A stretch of 64,000 bases of DNA from Sphingobacteriales bacterium (GCA_015655115.1 JAATFQ010000172.1:1-64000), one strand, 5' to 3'; shown: positions 17,141 through 26,778, counted from the first letter of the stretch. A program made the numbers and translations. Notes: a model not told the origin generated them from the sequence alone.

Positions 17141-17179
17141 TCCTAAATAATTGTTTATTCCACCATTAACTGAATTGTA

Positions 17180-17551
17180 ATGAAGTATCTTTTAGATTTT
17201 TTTATCGGATTTATTGCCCTGGAGCACCTGTACATCCTGTGGATGGAGATGTTTGCCTGGGAAACCAAGGGCAAAAAGGCATTCGGCAGCCGGCTGCCTG
17301 CCGAATTCTTTAAACCAACTAAGCCCCTTGCTGCCAATCAAGGGCTCTACAACGGCTTTTTAGCAGCGGGTTTAGTGTGGACTTTCTTCATTGAGGATGC
17401 TGCATGGAAGCAGCATATTGCACTCTTCTTTTTATGTTGTGTAGCTATTGCCGGTATTTTTGGCGCTTTAACGGCAAGCAAAAAGATATTCTTTCTGCAA
17501 GCCCTACCAGCACTTATTGCACTGCTGGTTATGTTGCTGAGCGGACCCTGA
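17180..17551 (+). CDS. DUF1304 family membrane protein
   Basis: A 123-aa protein with four membrane helices. The N-terminal part FIALEHLYILWMEMFAWET and the following ANQGLYNGFLAAGL block are characteristic of the DUF1304 family of small membrane proteins, whose function is not established. It lies 39 bp after the GH19 gene on the same strand and may be co-transcribed, though the two have no known link. Confidence 0.85.
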   Translation: MKYLLDFFIGFIALEHLYILWMEMFAWETKGKKAFGSRLPAEFFKPTKPLAANQGLYNGFLAAGLVWTFFIEDAAWKQHIALFFLCCVAIAGIFGALTASKKIFFLQALPALIALLVMLLSGP

Positions 17552-17682
17552 TTGTATGCTCACTGGTTTTTCTGAAAACTTAAGCGTGTCTGGCTTGTTT
17601 ATTACGCATTGTGTTTGCTGACATTTTTTAATGTGTCTGCACAAATAGCATAACCATAAACAGGAAATTAAAAGATAAGATC

Positions 17683-17865
17683 ATGGAAAATAAAGATATC
17701 AAAGATTTAAAAAATCAGGAGGATGTAAATCCTACAACGCAATTAGATAAATTGGTGGAAAATACTGAAGACGAAAATTTACCTGATACAAACGGGACTG
17801 GCTCGAACCGCCCGGTACCAACTTCGGGATCAGTAATTATAAAGGATGATGATAAAAAAGAATAA
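17683..17865 (+). CDS. Small acidic hypothetical protein
   Basis: A 60-aa, very acidic, low-complexity protein (many D, E, N, with a TNGTGSNRPVPTSGS segment). No domain, signal peptide or membrane helix is visible. It lies between the DUF1304 gene and the stressosome cassette. A purine-rich AAAAGATAAGATC precedes the ATG. Small acidic disordered proteins of this kind occur in Pedobacter-type genomes, but I cannot assign a role. Confidence 0.5.
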   Translation: MENKDIKDLKNQEDVNPTTQLDKLVENTEDENLPDTNGTGSNRPVPTSGSVIIKDDDKKE

Positions 17866-18071
17866 CGCATTGCCTGGTTTGCCTGCATCGAATGTCAAAT
17901 TATAATCATTTAAAATAAGTAACATTTTTTTCATAGCAATAACCAACACAAAATTCTCATTATCAAGTATTAGCGATTAGAGAATTAGATAAACAGAATT
18001 GAAATGTTTACATGGTTTTATTTACTATTTAAGATTTTTTCCTATCATTACACATTATAAAAAATCTATCG

Positions 18072-18944
18072 ATGTTTGTGAACATTAGTACTACGTTAAA
18101 AAAGAAAAAATCCGAAATTCTGGAATTGTGGATAAAAAACCAATTGGCAGATTCTCATAGCTCTGAAGACCTCATTAGCAATAAAGAATTGCGTGGACAG
18201 TCTGAAGAAATTGTCAATGCTTTGTTGAATAACCTCAATGAAAATAACATCAACAACAGCCAGTCATCCGACTTTGATCTGTTGGCGGAATTGCTGGGTG
18301 CCTTCTCTATCATGAGGGCAAAACAAGGATTTAGTCCCCGTGAAACAGGGTCATTTATCCTGAGCCTCAAAGAAGCAATCCTGGAAGTACTTAAACAGGA
18401 ATCTGCAGACCCAAATCAATTGTTTGAAGAAAGCCTTAAGCTAAGCCGTTTACTGGATAATTTCACGATCCTTACTTTTGAAACTTTTATTAAAGGCCGC
18501 GAAGAAGTGATTTTACGGCAGACAGATGAGATTACTGATATTTCTACCCCTGTGATTAAAGTATGGGATGGTATTTTAGCAATGCCTATTATCGGGACTT
18601 TAGATAGCGCCCGTACACAGGTAGTCATGGAAAACCTGTTACAGGAAATTGTGAATACAGGCAGTGTAATTGCTATCCTGGATATCTCTGGTGTACCAAC
18701 TGTAGATTCATTAGTGGCCCAGCATTTACTGAAAGCTGTAAGCGCAACCCGTTTGATGGGTGCCGATTGTATTATCAGTGGGATAAGACCTGAGATTGCT
18801 CAAACTATTGTCCACTTGGGTATAGATCTTTCCCAGATCATTACTAAAGCTTCTTTGGCCAGTGCCTTACAATATGCGTTTAAATCTCTTCGTTTGGAAG
18901 TGAGAAAAACTTCACTGGAAAATAAAGCGACGACTAAATTCTAA
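18072..18944 (+). CDS. rsbR: RsbR-type stressosome protein (RsbRD-like N-terminus plus STAS)
   Basis: A 290-aa stressosome scaffold and sensor homologue. The N-terminal helical domain (about residues 8-145; KSEILELWIKNQLADSHS, then RGQSEEIVNALLNN) resembles the RsbRD_N domain rather than a globin or PAS sensor. The C-terminal STAS domain (about 160-285) is very close to B. subtilis RsbR: ILDISGVPTVDS (Ser206 at the place of Thr171) and GIRPEIAQTIVHLGIDLSQIITK (Thr245 at the place of Thr205). Both candidate phosphosites for the partner kinase are therefore present. It is the first gene of a tight five-gene cassette; rsbS follows after 9 bp. Confidence 0.93.
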   Translation: MFVNISTTLKKKKSEILELWIKNQLADSHSSEDLISNKELRGQSEEIVNALLNNLNENNINNSQSSDFDLLAELLGAFSIMRAKQGFSPRETGSFILSLKEAILEVLKQESADPNQLFEESLKLSRLLDNFTILTFETFIKGREEVILRQTDEITDISTPVIKVWDGILAMPIIGTLDSARTQVVMENLLQEIVNTGSVIAILDISGVPTVDSLVAQHLLKAVSATRLMGADCIISGIRPEIAQTIVHLGIDLSQIITKASLASALQYAFKSLRLEVRKTSLENKATTKF

Positions 18945-18953
18945 TTCATACAA

Positions 18954-19358
18954 ATGGAAAGAATTCCTATATTAAAAATGGGGCCATTTCTTTTGGTGAC
19001 CATACAGGTTGACCTGTACGACCGGCTGGCACTTGATCTGGAAGCAGATTTAGTGCAGATGGTGAGCAAGACAGAGGCGAAGGGTGTACTGATTGATATT
19101 TCTGCAGTGAGTATTGTAGATTCATTTATGGGACGTATCCTTGGCAATATTGCCAGCATGTCTAAACTTTTAGATGCCGAAACTGTTGTGGTAGGTATGC
19201 AGCCAGCTGTAGCGATTACCCTTGTAGAATTGGGTTTACCATTAAAAGGGGTGTCTACAGCCTTAGATGTAGAAAAAGGGATGAATTTACTAAGATCTAT
19301 TATTCAGGTTCAGGATCCTAAAGAAGAAGATGACGACGATGATCTCATCTTTGACTAA
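18954..19358 (+). CDS. rsbS: RsbS-type STAS stressosome protein
   Basis: A 134-aa single STAS domain protein. LIDISAVSIVDSFMGRIL carries Ser50 at the position of the RsbS phosphorylation site (Ser59 in B. subtilis). An acidic C-terminal tail (DPKEEDDDDDLIFD) extends past the domain and overlaps the start of the next gene by 29 bp. RsbS normally holds RsbT in the stressosome until it is phosphorylated. Co-location with rsbR and rsbT makes the role clear. Confidence 0.93.
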   Translation: MERIPILKMGPFLLVTIQVDLYDRLALDLEADLVQMVSKTEAKGVLIDISAVSIVDSFMGRILGNIASMSKLLDAETVVVGMQPAVAITLVELGLPLKGVSTALDVEKGMNLLRSIIQVQDPKEEDDDDDLIFD

Positions 19359-19752
19359 GGAGATTTTAATCATTTCCAGGGAGCAGGACGTAGTTCCTTT
19401 TCGCAATCGCGTAAAGGAACATGCTGTCAAAATTAAAATGGGACTGGTAAACCAGACCAAATTGATGACTGCTGCCAGTGAAATGATCAGGAATATGCTG
19501 AGGTATGGTGAAGGCGGACAGGCGTCCGTTGAAACGATATCAAAGGGTAGTCAAAGCGGTGTGCGCCTGATTTTTGTAGATAAAGGGCCCGGAATTGCCG
19601 ATATACAAATGGCGATGAAAGATGGCTTTTCTACAGGTAAAAGCCTTGGACTGGGCCTCCCGGGAACAAAGCGCCTGGTAAATGAATTTGATATACAGAG
19701 TGAATTGGGAAAAGGTACAGTTGTGATGCTAATTAAATGGGCGAATGGTTGA
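19330..19752 (+). CDS. rsbT: RsbT-type serine kinase / switch protein
   Basis: A 140-aa GHKL ATPase-fold kinase. Motifs: N box ASEMIRNMLRYG, G1 box DKGPGI and G2 box GLGLPGTKRLVNEF. RsbT phosphorylates RsbR and RsbS and, when released, activates a downstream output protein. The ATG at 19330 lies inside rsbS; an in-frame ATG at 19339 is a possible alternative start. It overlaps the next gene by 8 bp. Confidence 0.93.
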   Translation: MTTMISSLTKEILIISREQDVVPFRNRVKEHAVKIKMGLVNQTKLMTAASEMIRNMLRYGEGGQASVETISKGSQSGVRLIFVDKGPGIADIQMAMKDGFSTGKSLGLGLPGTKRLVNEFDIQSELGKGTVVMLIKWANG

Positions 19753-20767
19753 TGCTACTTATTCGAGTTTTGCTGCGGATGACAGAAGCTATTTCTCGAT
19801 TATAAAAAAAACAATTCATGCACAGGCGGAAGCGGCAGGTTTTGAGACGCGAAAGCTAGGAGATCTTGACCTGGTTTTAGCGGAGATGACGTCTAATCTG
19901 TATAAATATGCTAAAGGCGGGGAAATCTTAGCCGGTATATTTGGTACAGAAGAAAACCGCTATATAGAAATTATTAGTATAGACTATGGCCCTGGGATGA
20001 ACGATCCACAGCACATGATGACGGATGGTTATTCTTCATCAAACACGCTGGGCATGGGCCTGGGGAGTATCAAACGTCTTTCGGATGAATTTGACCTTTA
20101 TTCTTTAAGGGAGTGGGGTACCATTGTGCTGAGCCGCCTTTACCGGAAACCGAAAGGTAAGCCGGAAAGAAATGCACTAAGCGTAGCGATACGTCCGATG
20201 GTGATTAATATGCCGGGACAGGCGACAAGCGGCGATGGCACCTATTACAAGCAGACAGACAATTTTTTCAAACTACTGGTTGCCGATGGACTGGGACACG
20301 GACCAGAAGCTAATTTTGCTGTTAATGAAGCAGTAAAAGCTTTCAGAGTTTGTCCCTATCATTCTCCGGCAGAGATCCTGAGGTTTCTGCATTCATCGAC
20401 CCTTAAAACAAGAGGTATGGTAGCCGCTGTAGTAGTATTTGATTTTAAGAAAAAGGTTTGGCAGGTTGCAGGCGTGGGCAATATCGCGGTACGCATGGCT
20501 AACTTCCTGGAAGTTAAAAACCTGATGTCTTATAACGGGATTGTAGGACATAATATACCCAATACGATCCGAGACCAGGAGTTTTTGCTCAGTGATTTCC
20601 ACCAGATGACCTTATGCTCTGATGGGATAAAATCACGCTGGGATATTGGTAAGCTGACAGGTATCCACCGTTGTGATTTAAGTATTCAGGCTGCTGCGAT
20701 TTATAAAGAATCGGGACGGCGAAATGATGATACCTCTGTGGTAATTGTAAAAATAAACGGAAGATGA
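19745..20767 (+). CDS. RsbT-like ATPase fused to PP2C (SpoIIE/RsbX-like) phosphatase
   Basis: A 340-aa two-domain protein. Residues about 1-135 are an anti-sigma-type GHKL ATPase (LAEMTSNLYKYAKGGE, DYGPGMNDP, GMGLGSIKRLSDEFDLYS). Residues about 145-340 are a PP2C/SpoIIE-type phosphatase with metal motifs VADGLGHGPEA, TLCSDGIKSRW and NDDTSVVIV. The phosphatase part would correspond to RsbX, which resets phosphorylated RsbR and RsbS; the ATPase part is a second RsbT-like module. It overlaps rsbT by 8 bp and the next gene by 4 bp, so the products are probably made in fixed ratio. Confidence 0.9.
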   Translation: MVDATYSSFAADDRSYFSIIKKTIHAQAEAAGFETRKLGDLDLVLAEMTSNLYKYAKGGEILAGIFGTEENRYIEIISIDYGPGMNDPQHMMTDGYSSSNTLGMGLGSIKRLSDEFDLYSLREWGTIVLSRLYRKPKGKPERNALSVAIRPMVINMPGQATSGDGTYYKQTDNFFKLLVADGLGHGPEANFAVNEAVKAFRVCPYHSPAEILRFLHSSTLKTRGMVAAVVVFDFKKKVWQVAGVGNIAVRMANFLEVKNLMSYNGIVGHNIPNTIRDQEFLLSDFHQMTLCSDGIKSRWDIGKLTGIHRCDLSIQAAAIYKESGRRNDDTSVVIVKINGR

Positions 20768-21942
20768 TTGAAATTGTTCGTGTATCGGTAGAAAATGAAA
20801 TGGATCTTACACTGGCCTATAAGAAATCCATCAAAGCAGCTGAGCTGACAGGCCTCTCTATGTCGACCCAAACCGCCTTTGCCACCGCTGTATCTGAGGT
20901 ATGCCGCGAGATAATAGATAAGACACATGACGGACTGGCCCTGATCTATATTGCGCTATCTGGCGAACGTTATCATCTGGGTGCCCGGATTACTTATACT
21001 GAAGATCCTGTAATGGGTAAGCTGGAGGAAGGTATCCAGTATGCGAAAAAACTGGTGCCCGTGTTCAAACATACAATGCACCAGGGCATTGGTACTGTAG
21101 AATTGAATATCAGCATTCCAAGAGCATGCAGCATGAATAACCAAAAAATAAATGCTGTAAAGGCTTTTTTCGCACATTTAGAGCCTACTACTCCATATGA
21201 GGAGCTACGCCAGAAGAACATGGAACTTTACCAGATCAATGAACAGTCTGAACTGGCCCTGCGCCAGGCCGAATATCTGATCGAGAAGAAAAATGAGTTC
21301 CTTACTGTAGCCAGTCATGAGCTTAAAACGCCCTTAACAATATTACGCGCGTATACGCAGATGGCCCTGAAAAGTGACTGCAGTCCTACCGCCCTTTCTC
21401 ATTTGAGGAAGGTAGATATGCAGGCTTTAAAGTTGCAGGCAATGATGCAGCAGTTGCTGGATATTTCGAAAATTGAAACGGGAGTTGCAGACTATAATAA
21501 GGAAGAAGTAAATTTTAGCAGCTATATTGATGACCTGGCAGACCTGATCAGAAAGCTGATACCAGAACACCCGCTGGAGATCAGTGCCGACACTGTACTT
21601 ATTTCAATTGATAAACTACGGATAGAGCAGGTAATTATGAATATTGCCGGTAATGCAGCGAAATATTCCGACTCTGGAAGTGCTATTCATTTTTCGACGC
21701 ACATCAACACTGAAGGAGAGATACAGGTTTCGGTGAAAGATGAAGGCATAGGTATGTCGCCCGAGGAGCTTAACAAAGTTTTCGCAAAGTTTTACCGCGT
21801 TGAAGACATCGCAACGTCTTACAGCGGACTGGGTATGGGCTTATATATCAGCGCAAAGATTATCCAGGGCCATGGCGGCAGGATCTGGGTAGAAAGCATT
21901 GTGGGCGAAGGCTCTACATTCTTTTTTACACTGCCAATTTAA
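20764..21942 (+). CDS. Histidine kinase of the stressosome cassette
   Basis: A 392-aa soluble histidine kinase. The N-terminus (about 1-135; STQTAFATAVSEVCREIIDK and GARITYTEDPVMG) resembles a degenerate anti-sigma-type ATPase fold, as in the two preceding genes. A short coiled coil (about 140-175) leads to HisKA (FLTVASHELKTPLTILRAY, phosphoacceptor His185) and HATPase (IMNIAGNAAKYSDSGS, VKDEGIGMSPEELNKVF, GLGMGLYISAKIIQGHGG). No receiver domain and no separate response regulator are encoded nearby, so the phosphotransfer target lies elsewhere. It is last in the cassette. Confidence 0.9.
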   Translation: MIEIVRVSVENEMDLTLAYKKSIKAAELTGLSMSTQTAFATAVSEVCREIIDKTHDGLALIYIALSGERYHLGARITYTEDPVMGKLEEGIQYAKKLVPVFKHTMHQGIGTVELNISIPRACSMNNQKINAVKAFFAHLEPTTPYEELRQKNMELYQINEQSELALRQAEYLIEKKNEFLTVASHELKTPLTILRAYTQMALKSDCSPTALSHLRKVDMQALKLQAMMQQLLDISKIETGVADYNKEEVNFSSYIDDLADLIRKLIPEHPLEISADTVLISIDKLRIEQVIMNIAGNAAKYSDSGSAIHFSTHINTEGEIQVSVKDEGIGMSPEELNKVFAKFYRVEDIATSYSGLGMGLYISAKIIQGHGGRIWVESIVGEGSTFFFTLPI

Positions 21943-22128
21943 CCAAGTGTGCAAAATAATCAAATATTAAATTTCGAGTCTACTCCTCTGGAGGGAATAC
22001 CTTGCTAATAATAGCGACTTGCTATTGAAGAATGATGAATTGACTATACAGCGACAGCAGATGAGCATTAAATCCACACACATTACCTGCATAGCCATCC
22101 ATAATTATATGAAAATACAGGAAAAAGC

Positions 22129-22881
22129 CTAAGCATAGATAGGTGTACTATTAGAGATACCCTCCAAGAGTTCCTGATACCATTGCTTATAAAAAGCCTG
22201 ATAAGCATCAAAACGCCGATCAAAACTTTTGACCCTGTTCATCCTGTTGTGCAGTGCTGTAAATCTTTTTTCATATTTTTTCCTGATTTCAGGTTGTGTA
22301 GAGGGAATGTTCTGGTCACTTACATATGGTCTGCGCTTAAAAGATATCTCGTGATTGAACTGATTATAAGCCTGGACCCTGGCTAAGGAAATCTGGTCCA
22401 GAAATGCTGCTAGTGCATGTACTGGCTTCATCCGGCAGAGTGCGCACATCATATTAAACTCAAAGCTGATTTGCAAACTTTTGTGTTGTTCCAACATCAG
22501 CTTTGCTGGCAGCTGGATCAGGGCCGAAGTTTCCTGTTCCCATTGTTTCATCAGAATGTTGCCCGCAGCAATTTTTTCTGCTTCAGTAAGACAGGAGTTG
22601 CTTTTTAAAGCATGAATCTGCTTTAAGTAGGTAGTGCTTAACACATGGCTGTCTGGTGCTTCTACCGGGGAGTAAGCATGATTATACTGCTCAATCAAAT
22701 CCAGCACACCGTCATTGATCTGATTATTGAAATTATGAATCTTCTGGCTGTAAAAACTATAGAATGAGGTGCCGTCGATAAATTCCTGCAGTATATTTTC
22801 AATGTCCAGATGGGCTATCACTGCCGCCTCTACAACATTATCCGGATATTGCAGCGTTCCGTTTAAATTTTTTGTTTTCAT
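22129..22881 (-). CDS. Hypothetical helical protein
   Basis: A 250-aa protein that I do not recognise. It is mostly alpha-helical and polar, without signal peptide, membrane helix or known motif; notable parts are KLMLEQHKSLQISFEFNMM followed by CALCRMKPVHALAAFLDQIS, and an aromatic C-terminus (RRFDAYQAFYKQWYQELLEGIS). The AT-rich upstream region (22882-23000) probably holds its promoter. It is monocistronic, convergent with the stressosome cassette. Confidence 0.7.
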   Translation of the reverse strand: MKTKNLNGTLQYPDNVVEAAVIAHLDIENILQEFIDGTSFYSFYSQKIHNFNNQINDGVLDLIEQYNHAYSPVEAPDSHVLSTTYLKQIHALKSNSCLTEAEKIAAGNILMKQWEQETSALIQLPAKLMLEQHKSLQISFEFNMMCALCRMKPVHALAAFLDQISLARVQAYNQFNHEISFKRRPYVSDQNIPSTQPEIRKKYEKRFTALHNRMNRVKSFDRRFDAYQAFYKQWYQELLEGISNSTPIYA

Positions 22882-23039
22882 ATCGATATTTTGTTATAAA
22901 GTAAAAGATAATGACACAAATATAATACTAATAATTTTAGCAAAATAAACCTGAACACGATTTTTGAAAAGTTAAACGACTATATTCGTTTAAATATATA
23001 AAGCATTATACCTACCTGGAATTTGAGTATATCAAACGT

Positions 23040-23072
23040 AAAAAAGGCGCAGCTAAATCAATTGCTGCGCCT
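23040..23072 (-). terminator. Intrinsic terminator of purL
   Basis: Read on the minus strand, a 9-bp stem AGGCGCAGC/GCTGCGCCT with a 10-nt loop is followed directly by six T residues. It lies about 40 bp past the purL stop. Confidence 0.9.
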
Positions 23073-23112
23073 GTTGGCCTATTTTAAATGAGGAAAATAT
23101 GTTCTGCTCTTT

Positions 23113-26100
23113 CTAACCTTTATCCTGTTCCAACCATTTTCTGGCATTCACAAATGCCTCAATCCATGGTGACACTTCATCCTTACGTCCCTCAGGATAG
23201 TTTGCCCAGTGCCACTGGAATGCTGAACGCTCAATATGAGGCATCATAACCAGGTGCCTGCCAGAATGATCACATAGCATTGCAGTATTGTAATCAGATC
23301 CGTTAGGATTAGCAGGATAGCTTTCATAACCGTATTTAGCTACGATATGGTACTGATCTTCGGCATATGGGAGCTGGAATTTTCCCTCTCCATGTGAGAT
23401 CCATACACCCAGTGTACTGCCTGCCAGGGTAGATAACATTACTGAATTGTTTTCCTGAATGGTTAATGAGGTGAAACCACTTTCGTGCTTTTTACTGTCG
23501 TTGTGCAGCATTTTAGGTTTTTCAGTATGATCTTCGTTGATGAGCCCCATCTCTATGAAGAGCTGACAGCCATTACAGATACCTACGGATAGGGTATCGT
23601 CACGTTTGAAGAAGTTTTCTAAGGCTAACCTTGCTTTTTCGTTATAGAGGAAAGCTCCGGCCCAGCCTTTAGCTGACCCCAGTACGTCTGAGTTCGAGAA
23701 CCCTCCTACTGCACCTATAAACTGGATATCTTCGAGGGTTTCCCTGCCTGATATCAGATCTGTCATGTGTACATCTTTTACATCAAACCCGGCAAGGTAC
23801 ATCGCATTAGCCAGTTCCCTTTCGGAATTACTCCCTTTTTCGCGAATTACAGCTGCTTTTGGCCTTGGTTTTGAGGGATCAATTACTGGTTTTTTACCGT
23901 CGAACTGCAACGGAAAGTTATACTGCAATACGTGGTTTTTATAATTATCAAAACGTTCTTTAGCTTTTACTGATCCGCTTTGCTGCTGATCTAACAGATA
24001 AGAGGTTTTGAACCATACATCACGCAGATGGTCAATATCAAAGGACCAGCTGTCTGCTCCATTGCCGACTACCAGCGTAGCTTCTGAAGTGACAGCACCT
24101 AATTTATGGTAGACGACAGCAGCTGATTCCAGAATAGCTTCTACGGCTGCCGTAGCCTGAAATACGATGCCTATATTTTCAGCAAACAGTTTTTTGATGA
24201 TATCCTGTCCGCCTAATGAAGAAAGGTCAAGCGCAGCCCCCAAATTACGATCTGCAAAGCACATTTCTAAAAGTGTGGTAATTAAACCACCACTGCCTAT
24301 ATCGTGTCCTGCCTGGATATGTCCTTCTTTAATTAATTGCTGGAGGGTATTAAATGCATTTTTAAACTGAGCCGTATCAAGTATGTCTGGCGTTTCAGTA
24401 CCGACCTTATTCAGGATCTGCGCAAATGAAGAACCTCCAAGTTTATAACTGTCTGCCGAAAGATTGATATAATAGATAGATCCGCCGCTTTTGTGCAATA
24501 CGGGTTCCACTACAGCAGTTATATCGTCACAATGGCCGGCAGCAGAGATGATGACCGTACCTGGTGCGATAACTTCTCCGTCTTTGTACTTCTGTTTCAT
24601 TGACAGGGAATCTTTCCCCGTTGGGATATTGATCCCTAAGTCGATCGCGAATGCAGAACAAGCTTTTACAGCTGCATACAAACGGGCATCTTCACCTTCA
24701 TTCTTACAGGCCCACATCCAGTTGGCTGAAAGGGAAATACTCTCCAGTCCGTCTTTTAATGGTGCCCAGACAATGTTGGACAATGCTTCTGCGATAGCAT
24801 TACGGCTACCTGCAGCAGGGTTGATCAGTGCCGACAGCGGCGCATGGCCGATAGAGGTAGCGATACCGTCTTTTCCCTGGTAATCCAAAGCCATTACACC
24901 ACAATTGTTAAGCGGCAACTGCAGCGGACCAGCAGTTTGCTGTTTAGCTACACGGCCGCCTACGCAACGGTCAACTTTATTTGTGAGCCAGTCTTTGGAG
25001 GCTACAGCTTCCAGTTGAAGGACTTGTTCGAGATAAACATTCAGGTTTTCGACAGCGTAAGCTACGGGCTGGTATTTTCTTTCTACTGTTTTATCCTGCA
25101 TGACCACCTTCGGAGAGCTGCCGAACATATCTTCCATTTTGAGGTCCATCGGTTTGGCACCTGTAGTGGCCGATTCAAAAGTAAAGCGGTGATTACCGGT
25201 TACTGTACCTACAGTATACATAGGAGACCGTTCACGGTCTGCTATAGCCTGCAGGATGTCGATATTTTTCTTGCTGATGACCAATCCCATACGTTCCTGA
25301 GATTCATTGCCAATAATTTCTTTGGCTGAGAGTGTCGGATCTCCTACAGGTAATTGATCAAGGTCTATGTTTCCGCCGGTTTCTTCTACCAGTTCTGAAA
25401 GGCAGTTAAGGTGTCCGCCGGCACCATGATCATGGATAGAGACAATTGCATTATGATCACTCTCTACCATACCACGAATGGCATTAGCAGCTCTTTTCTG
25501 CATTTCCGGGTTAGAGCGTTGAACAGCATTAAGTTCGATACCAGAGCCTAAAGCTCCTGTATCAGCTGAGGAAACCGCCGCACCACCCATACCTATTCTA
25601 TAATTCTCACCACCCAGGATGACAATTTTATCGTCTACCGAAGGTTTTTCTTTTTGTGCCTGTTCGACCTTACCATATCCCACACCACCTGCCTGCATGA
25701 TCACTTTATCATAACCCAGTGTGCGGCCATCTTCCTGGTGCTCGAAGGTGAGCACAGAACCTGTGATGAGCGGCTGACCGAATTTATTTCCAAAATCTGA
25801 TGCACCATTAGAGGCTTTGATAAGGATATCTGTTGGTGTCTGGTACAACCATTTTCTTTCTGCCACACCTTTTTCCCATTCGCGGTTTTCTTCGAGACGG
25901 GAAAGAGCAGTCATATAAACGGCTGTACCTGCAAGAGGCAAAGAACCTTGTCCCCCGGCAAGCCTGTCCCTGATTTCTCCTCCGGCACCTGTTGCGGCAC
26001 CATTGAAAGGCTCTACTGTGGTCGGGAAGTTATGCGTTTCTGCCTTCAGGGAAATCACAGATTCGAAATCTTTGATTTCATAGTATGCAGGCACATCGGC

Positions 26101-26778
26101 ACGCTGTGGTGCAAACTGCTGTACCCTTGGTCCTTTAACGAAGGCTACATTGTCTTTATAAGCAGAGACAATGCCATTAGGGTGTGCCTCTGAGGTTCTA
26201 CGGATGAGTTTAAATAAAGATACAGGCTGCTCTTCGCCGTCAATCACGAAGGTACCATTAAAGATCTTGTGACGGCAGTGTTCTGAATTGACCTGCGAGA
26301 ATCCGAATACTTCAGAGTCTGTTAGTTTCCTGCCCAGTTTTTCTGCCAGTTTGTCCAGGTAGTCTATTTCTTCATTGCTAAGCGACAGGCCCTCCTGTTT
26401 GTTGTAGGCTGCAATATCGCTGACCTCAAGGATCGCTTCGGGTTGCAGCCTGATTGTATAAATGTCTTGCGTAATTTCACTATATTTTTGAAATAACATC
26501 GGGTCAAATGCTGAAAATTCAGCTTCTACCTGGTGGAATTCCTCAATCCTGATGATGCCGGCTATGCCCATATTCTGGGTAATTTCTACTGCATTGGTGC
26601 TCCATGGGGTAACCATTGCTGCACGTGGCCCAATAAAAAAGTCTGTTAAGGATGTTTCCTCTTTTAAGTTCGAGCCGCCAAACAGCCAATTTAACTTTGA
26701 AGTGTCTGATGCTGTGAGTGTTCGCTCTATCTGTAAAACAAAGACAGTGTCAAGCTCACCTTGGAAGAAATAGATCAT
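23113..26778 (-). CDS. purL: Phosphoribosylformylglycinamidine synthase, large single-chain form
   Basis: FGAM synthase (1221 aa) catalyses the ATP- and glutamine-dependent fourth step of purine synthesis. It is the long fused form with a PurS-like N-terminus, two AIR-synthase-type halves (FSQVNSEHCRHKIF, SLKAETHNFPTTVEPFNGA, VSIHDHGAGGHLNC, IPTGKDSLSMKQKY) and a C-terminal class I glutaminase (GSNSERELANAMYLAGFDV, nucleophile Cys in VGICNGCQLFIEMGL, MMPHIERSAFQWHW). No PurQ or PurS partner is needed. The gene stands alone with its own terminator; the first ATG at 26778 gives the family-typical start. Confidence 0.97.
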   Translation of the reverse strand: MIYFFQGELDTVFVLQIERTLTASDTSKLNWLFGGSNLKEETSLTDFFIGPRAAMVTPWSTNAVEITQNMGIAGIIRIEEFHQVEAEFSAFDPMLFQKYSEITQDIYTIRLQPEAILEVSDIAAYNKQEGLSLSNEEIDYLDKLAEKLGRKLTDSEVFGFSQVNSEHCRHKIFNGTFVIDGEEQPVSLFKLIRRTSEAHPNGIVSAYKDNVAFVKGPRVQQFAPQRADVPAYYEIKDFESVISLKAETHNFPTTVEPFNGAATGAGGEIRDRLAGGQGSLPLAGTAVYMTALSRLEENREWEKGVAERKWLYQTPTDILIKASNGASDFGNKFGQPLITGSVLTFEHQEDGRTLGYDKVIMQAGGVGYGKVEQAQKEKPSVDDKIVILGGENYRIGMGGAAVSSADTGALGSGIELNAVQRSNPEMQKRAANAIRGMVESDHNAIVSIHDHGAGGHLNCLSELVEETGGNIDLDQLPVGDPTLSAKEIIGNESQERMGLVISKKNIDILQAIADRERSPMYTVGTVTGNHRFTFESATTGAKPMDLKMEDMFGSSPKVVMQDKTVERKYQPVAYAVENLNVYLEQVLQLEAVASKDWLTNKVDRCVGGRVAKQQTAGPLQLPLNNCGVMALDYQGKDGIATSIGHAPLSALINPAAGSRNAIAEALSNIVWAPLKDGLESISLSANWMWACKNEGEDARLYAAVKACSAFAIDLGINIPTGKDSLSMKQKYKDGEVIAPGTVIISAAGHCDDITAVVEPVLHKSGGSIYYINLSADSYKLGGSSFAQILNKVGTETPDILDTAQFKNAFNTLQQLIKEGHIQAGHDIGSGGLITTLLEMCFADRNLGAALDLSSLGGQDIIKKLFAENIGIVFQATAAVEAILESAAVVYHKLGAVTSEATLVVGNGADSWSFDIDHLRDVWFKTSYLLDQQQSGSVKAKERFDNYKNHVLQYNFPLQFDGKKPVIDPSKPRPKAAVIREKGSNSERELANAMYLAGFDVKDVHMTDLISGRETLEDIQFIGAVGGFSNSDVLGSAKGWAGAFLYNEKARLALENFFKRDDTLSVGICNGCQLFIEMGLINEDHTEKPKMLHNDSKKHESGFTSLTIQENNSVMLSTLAGSTLGVWISHGEGKFQLPYAEDQYHIVAKYGYESYPANPNGSDYNTAMLCDHSGRHLVMMPHIERSAFQWHWANYPEGRKDEVSPWIEAFVNARKWLEQDKG

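Noticed and set aside
10590-17900. Mobile element boundaries around the accessory stretch
   Set aside because: No integrase, transposase, tRNA target or clear flanking repeats were found; the region looks accessory by content only.
22061-22132. Short frame after the stressosome kinase (24 codons, MSIKSTHITCIAIHNYMK)
   Set aside because: No recognisable family, and its end overlaps the stop of the opposite gene; the sequence before it has no start signal. It could be a remnant, but there is not enough to call.
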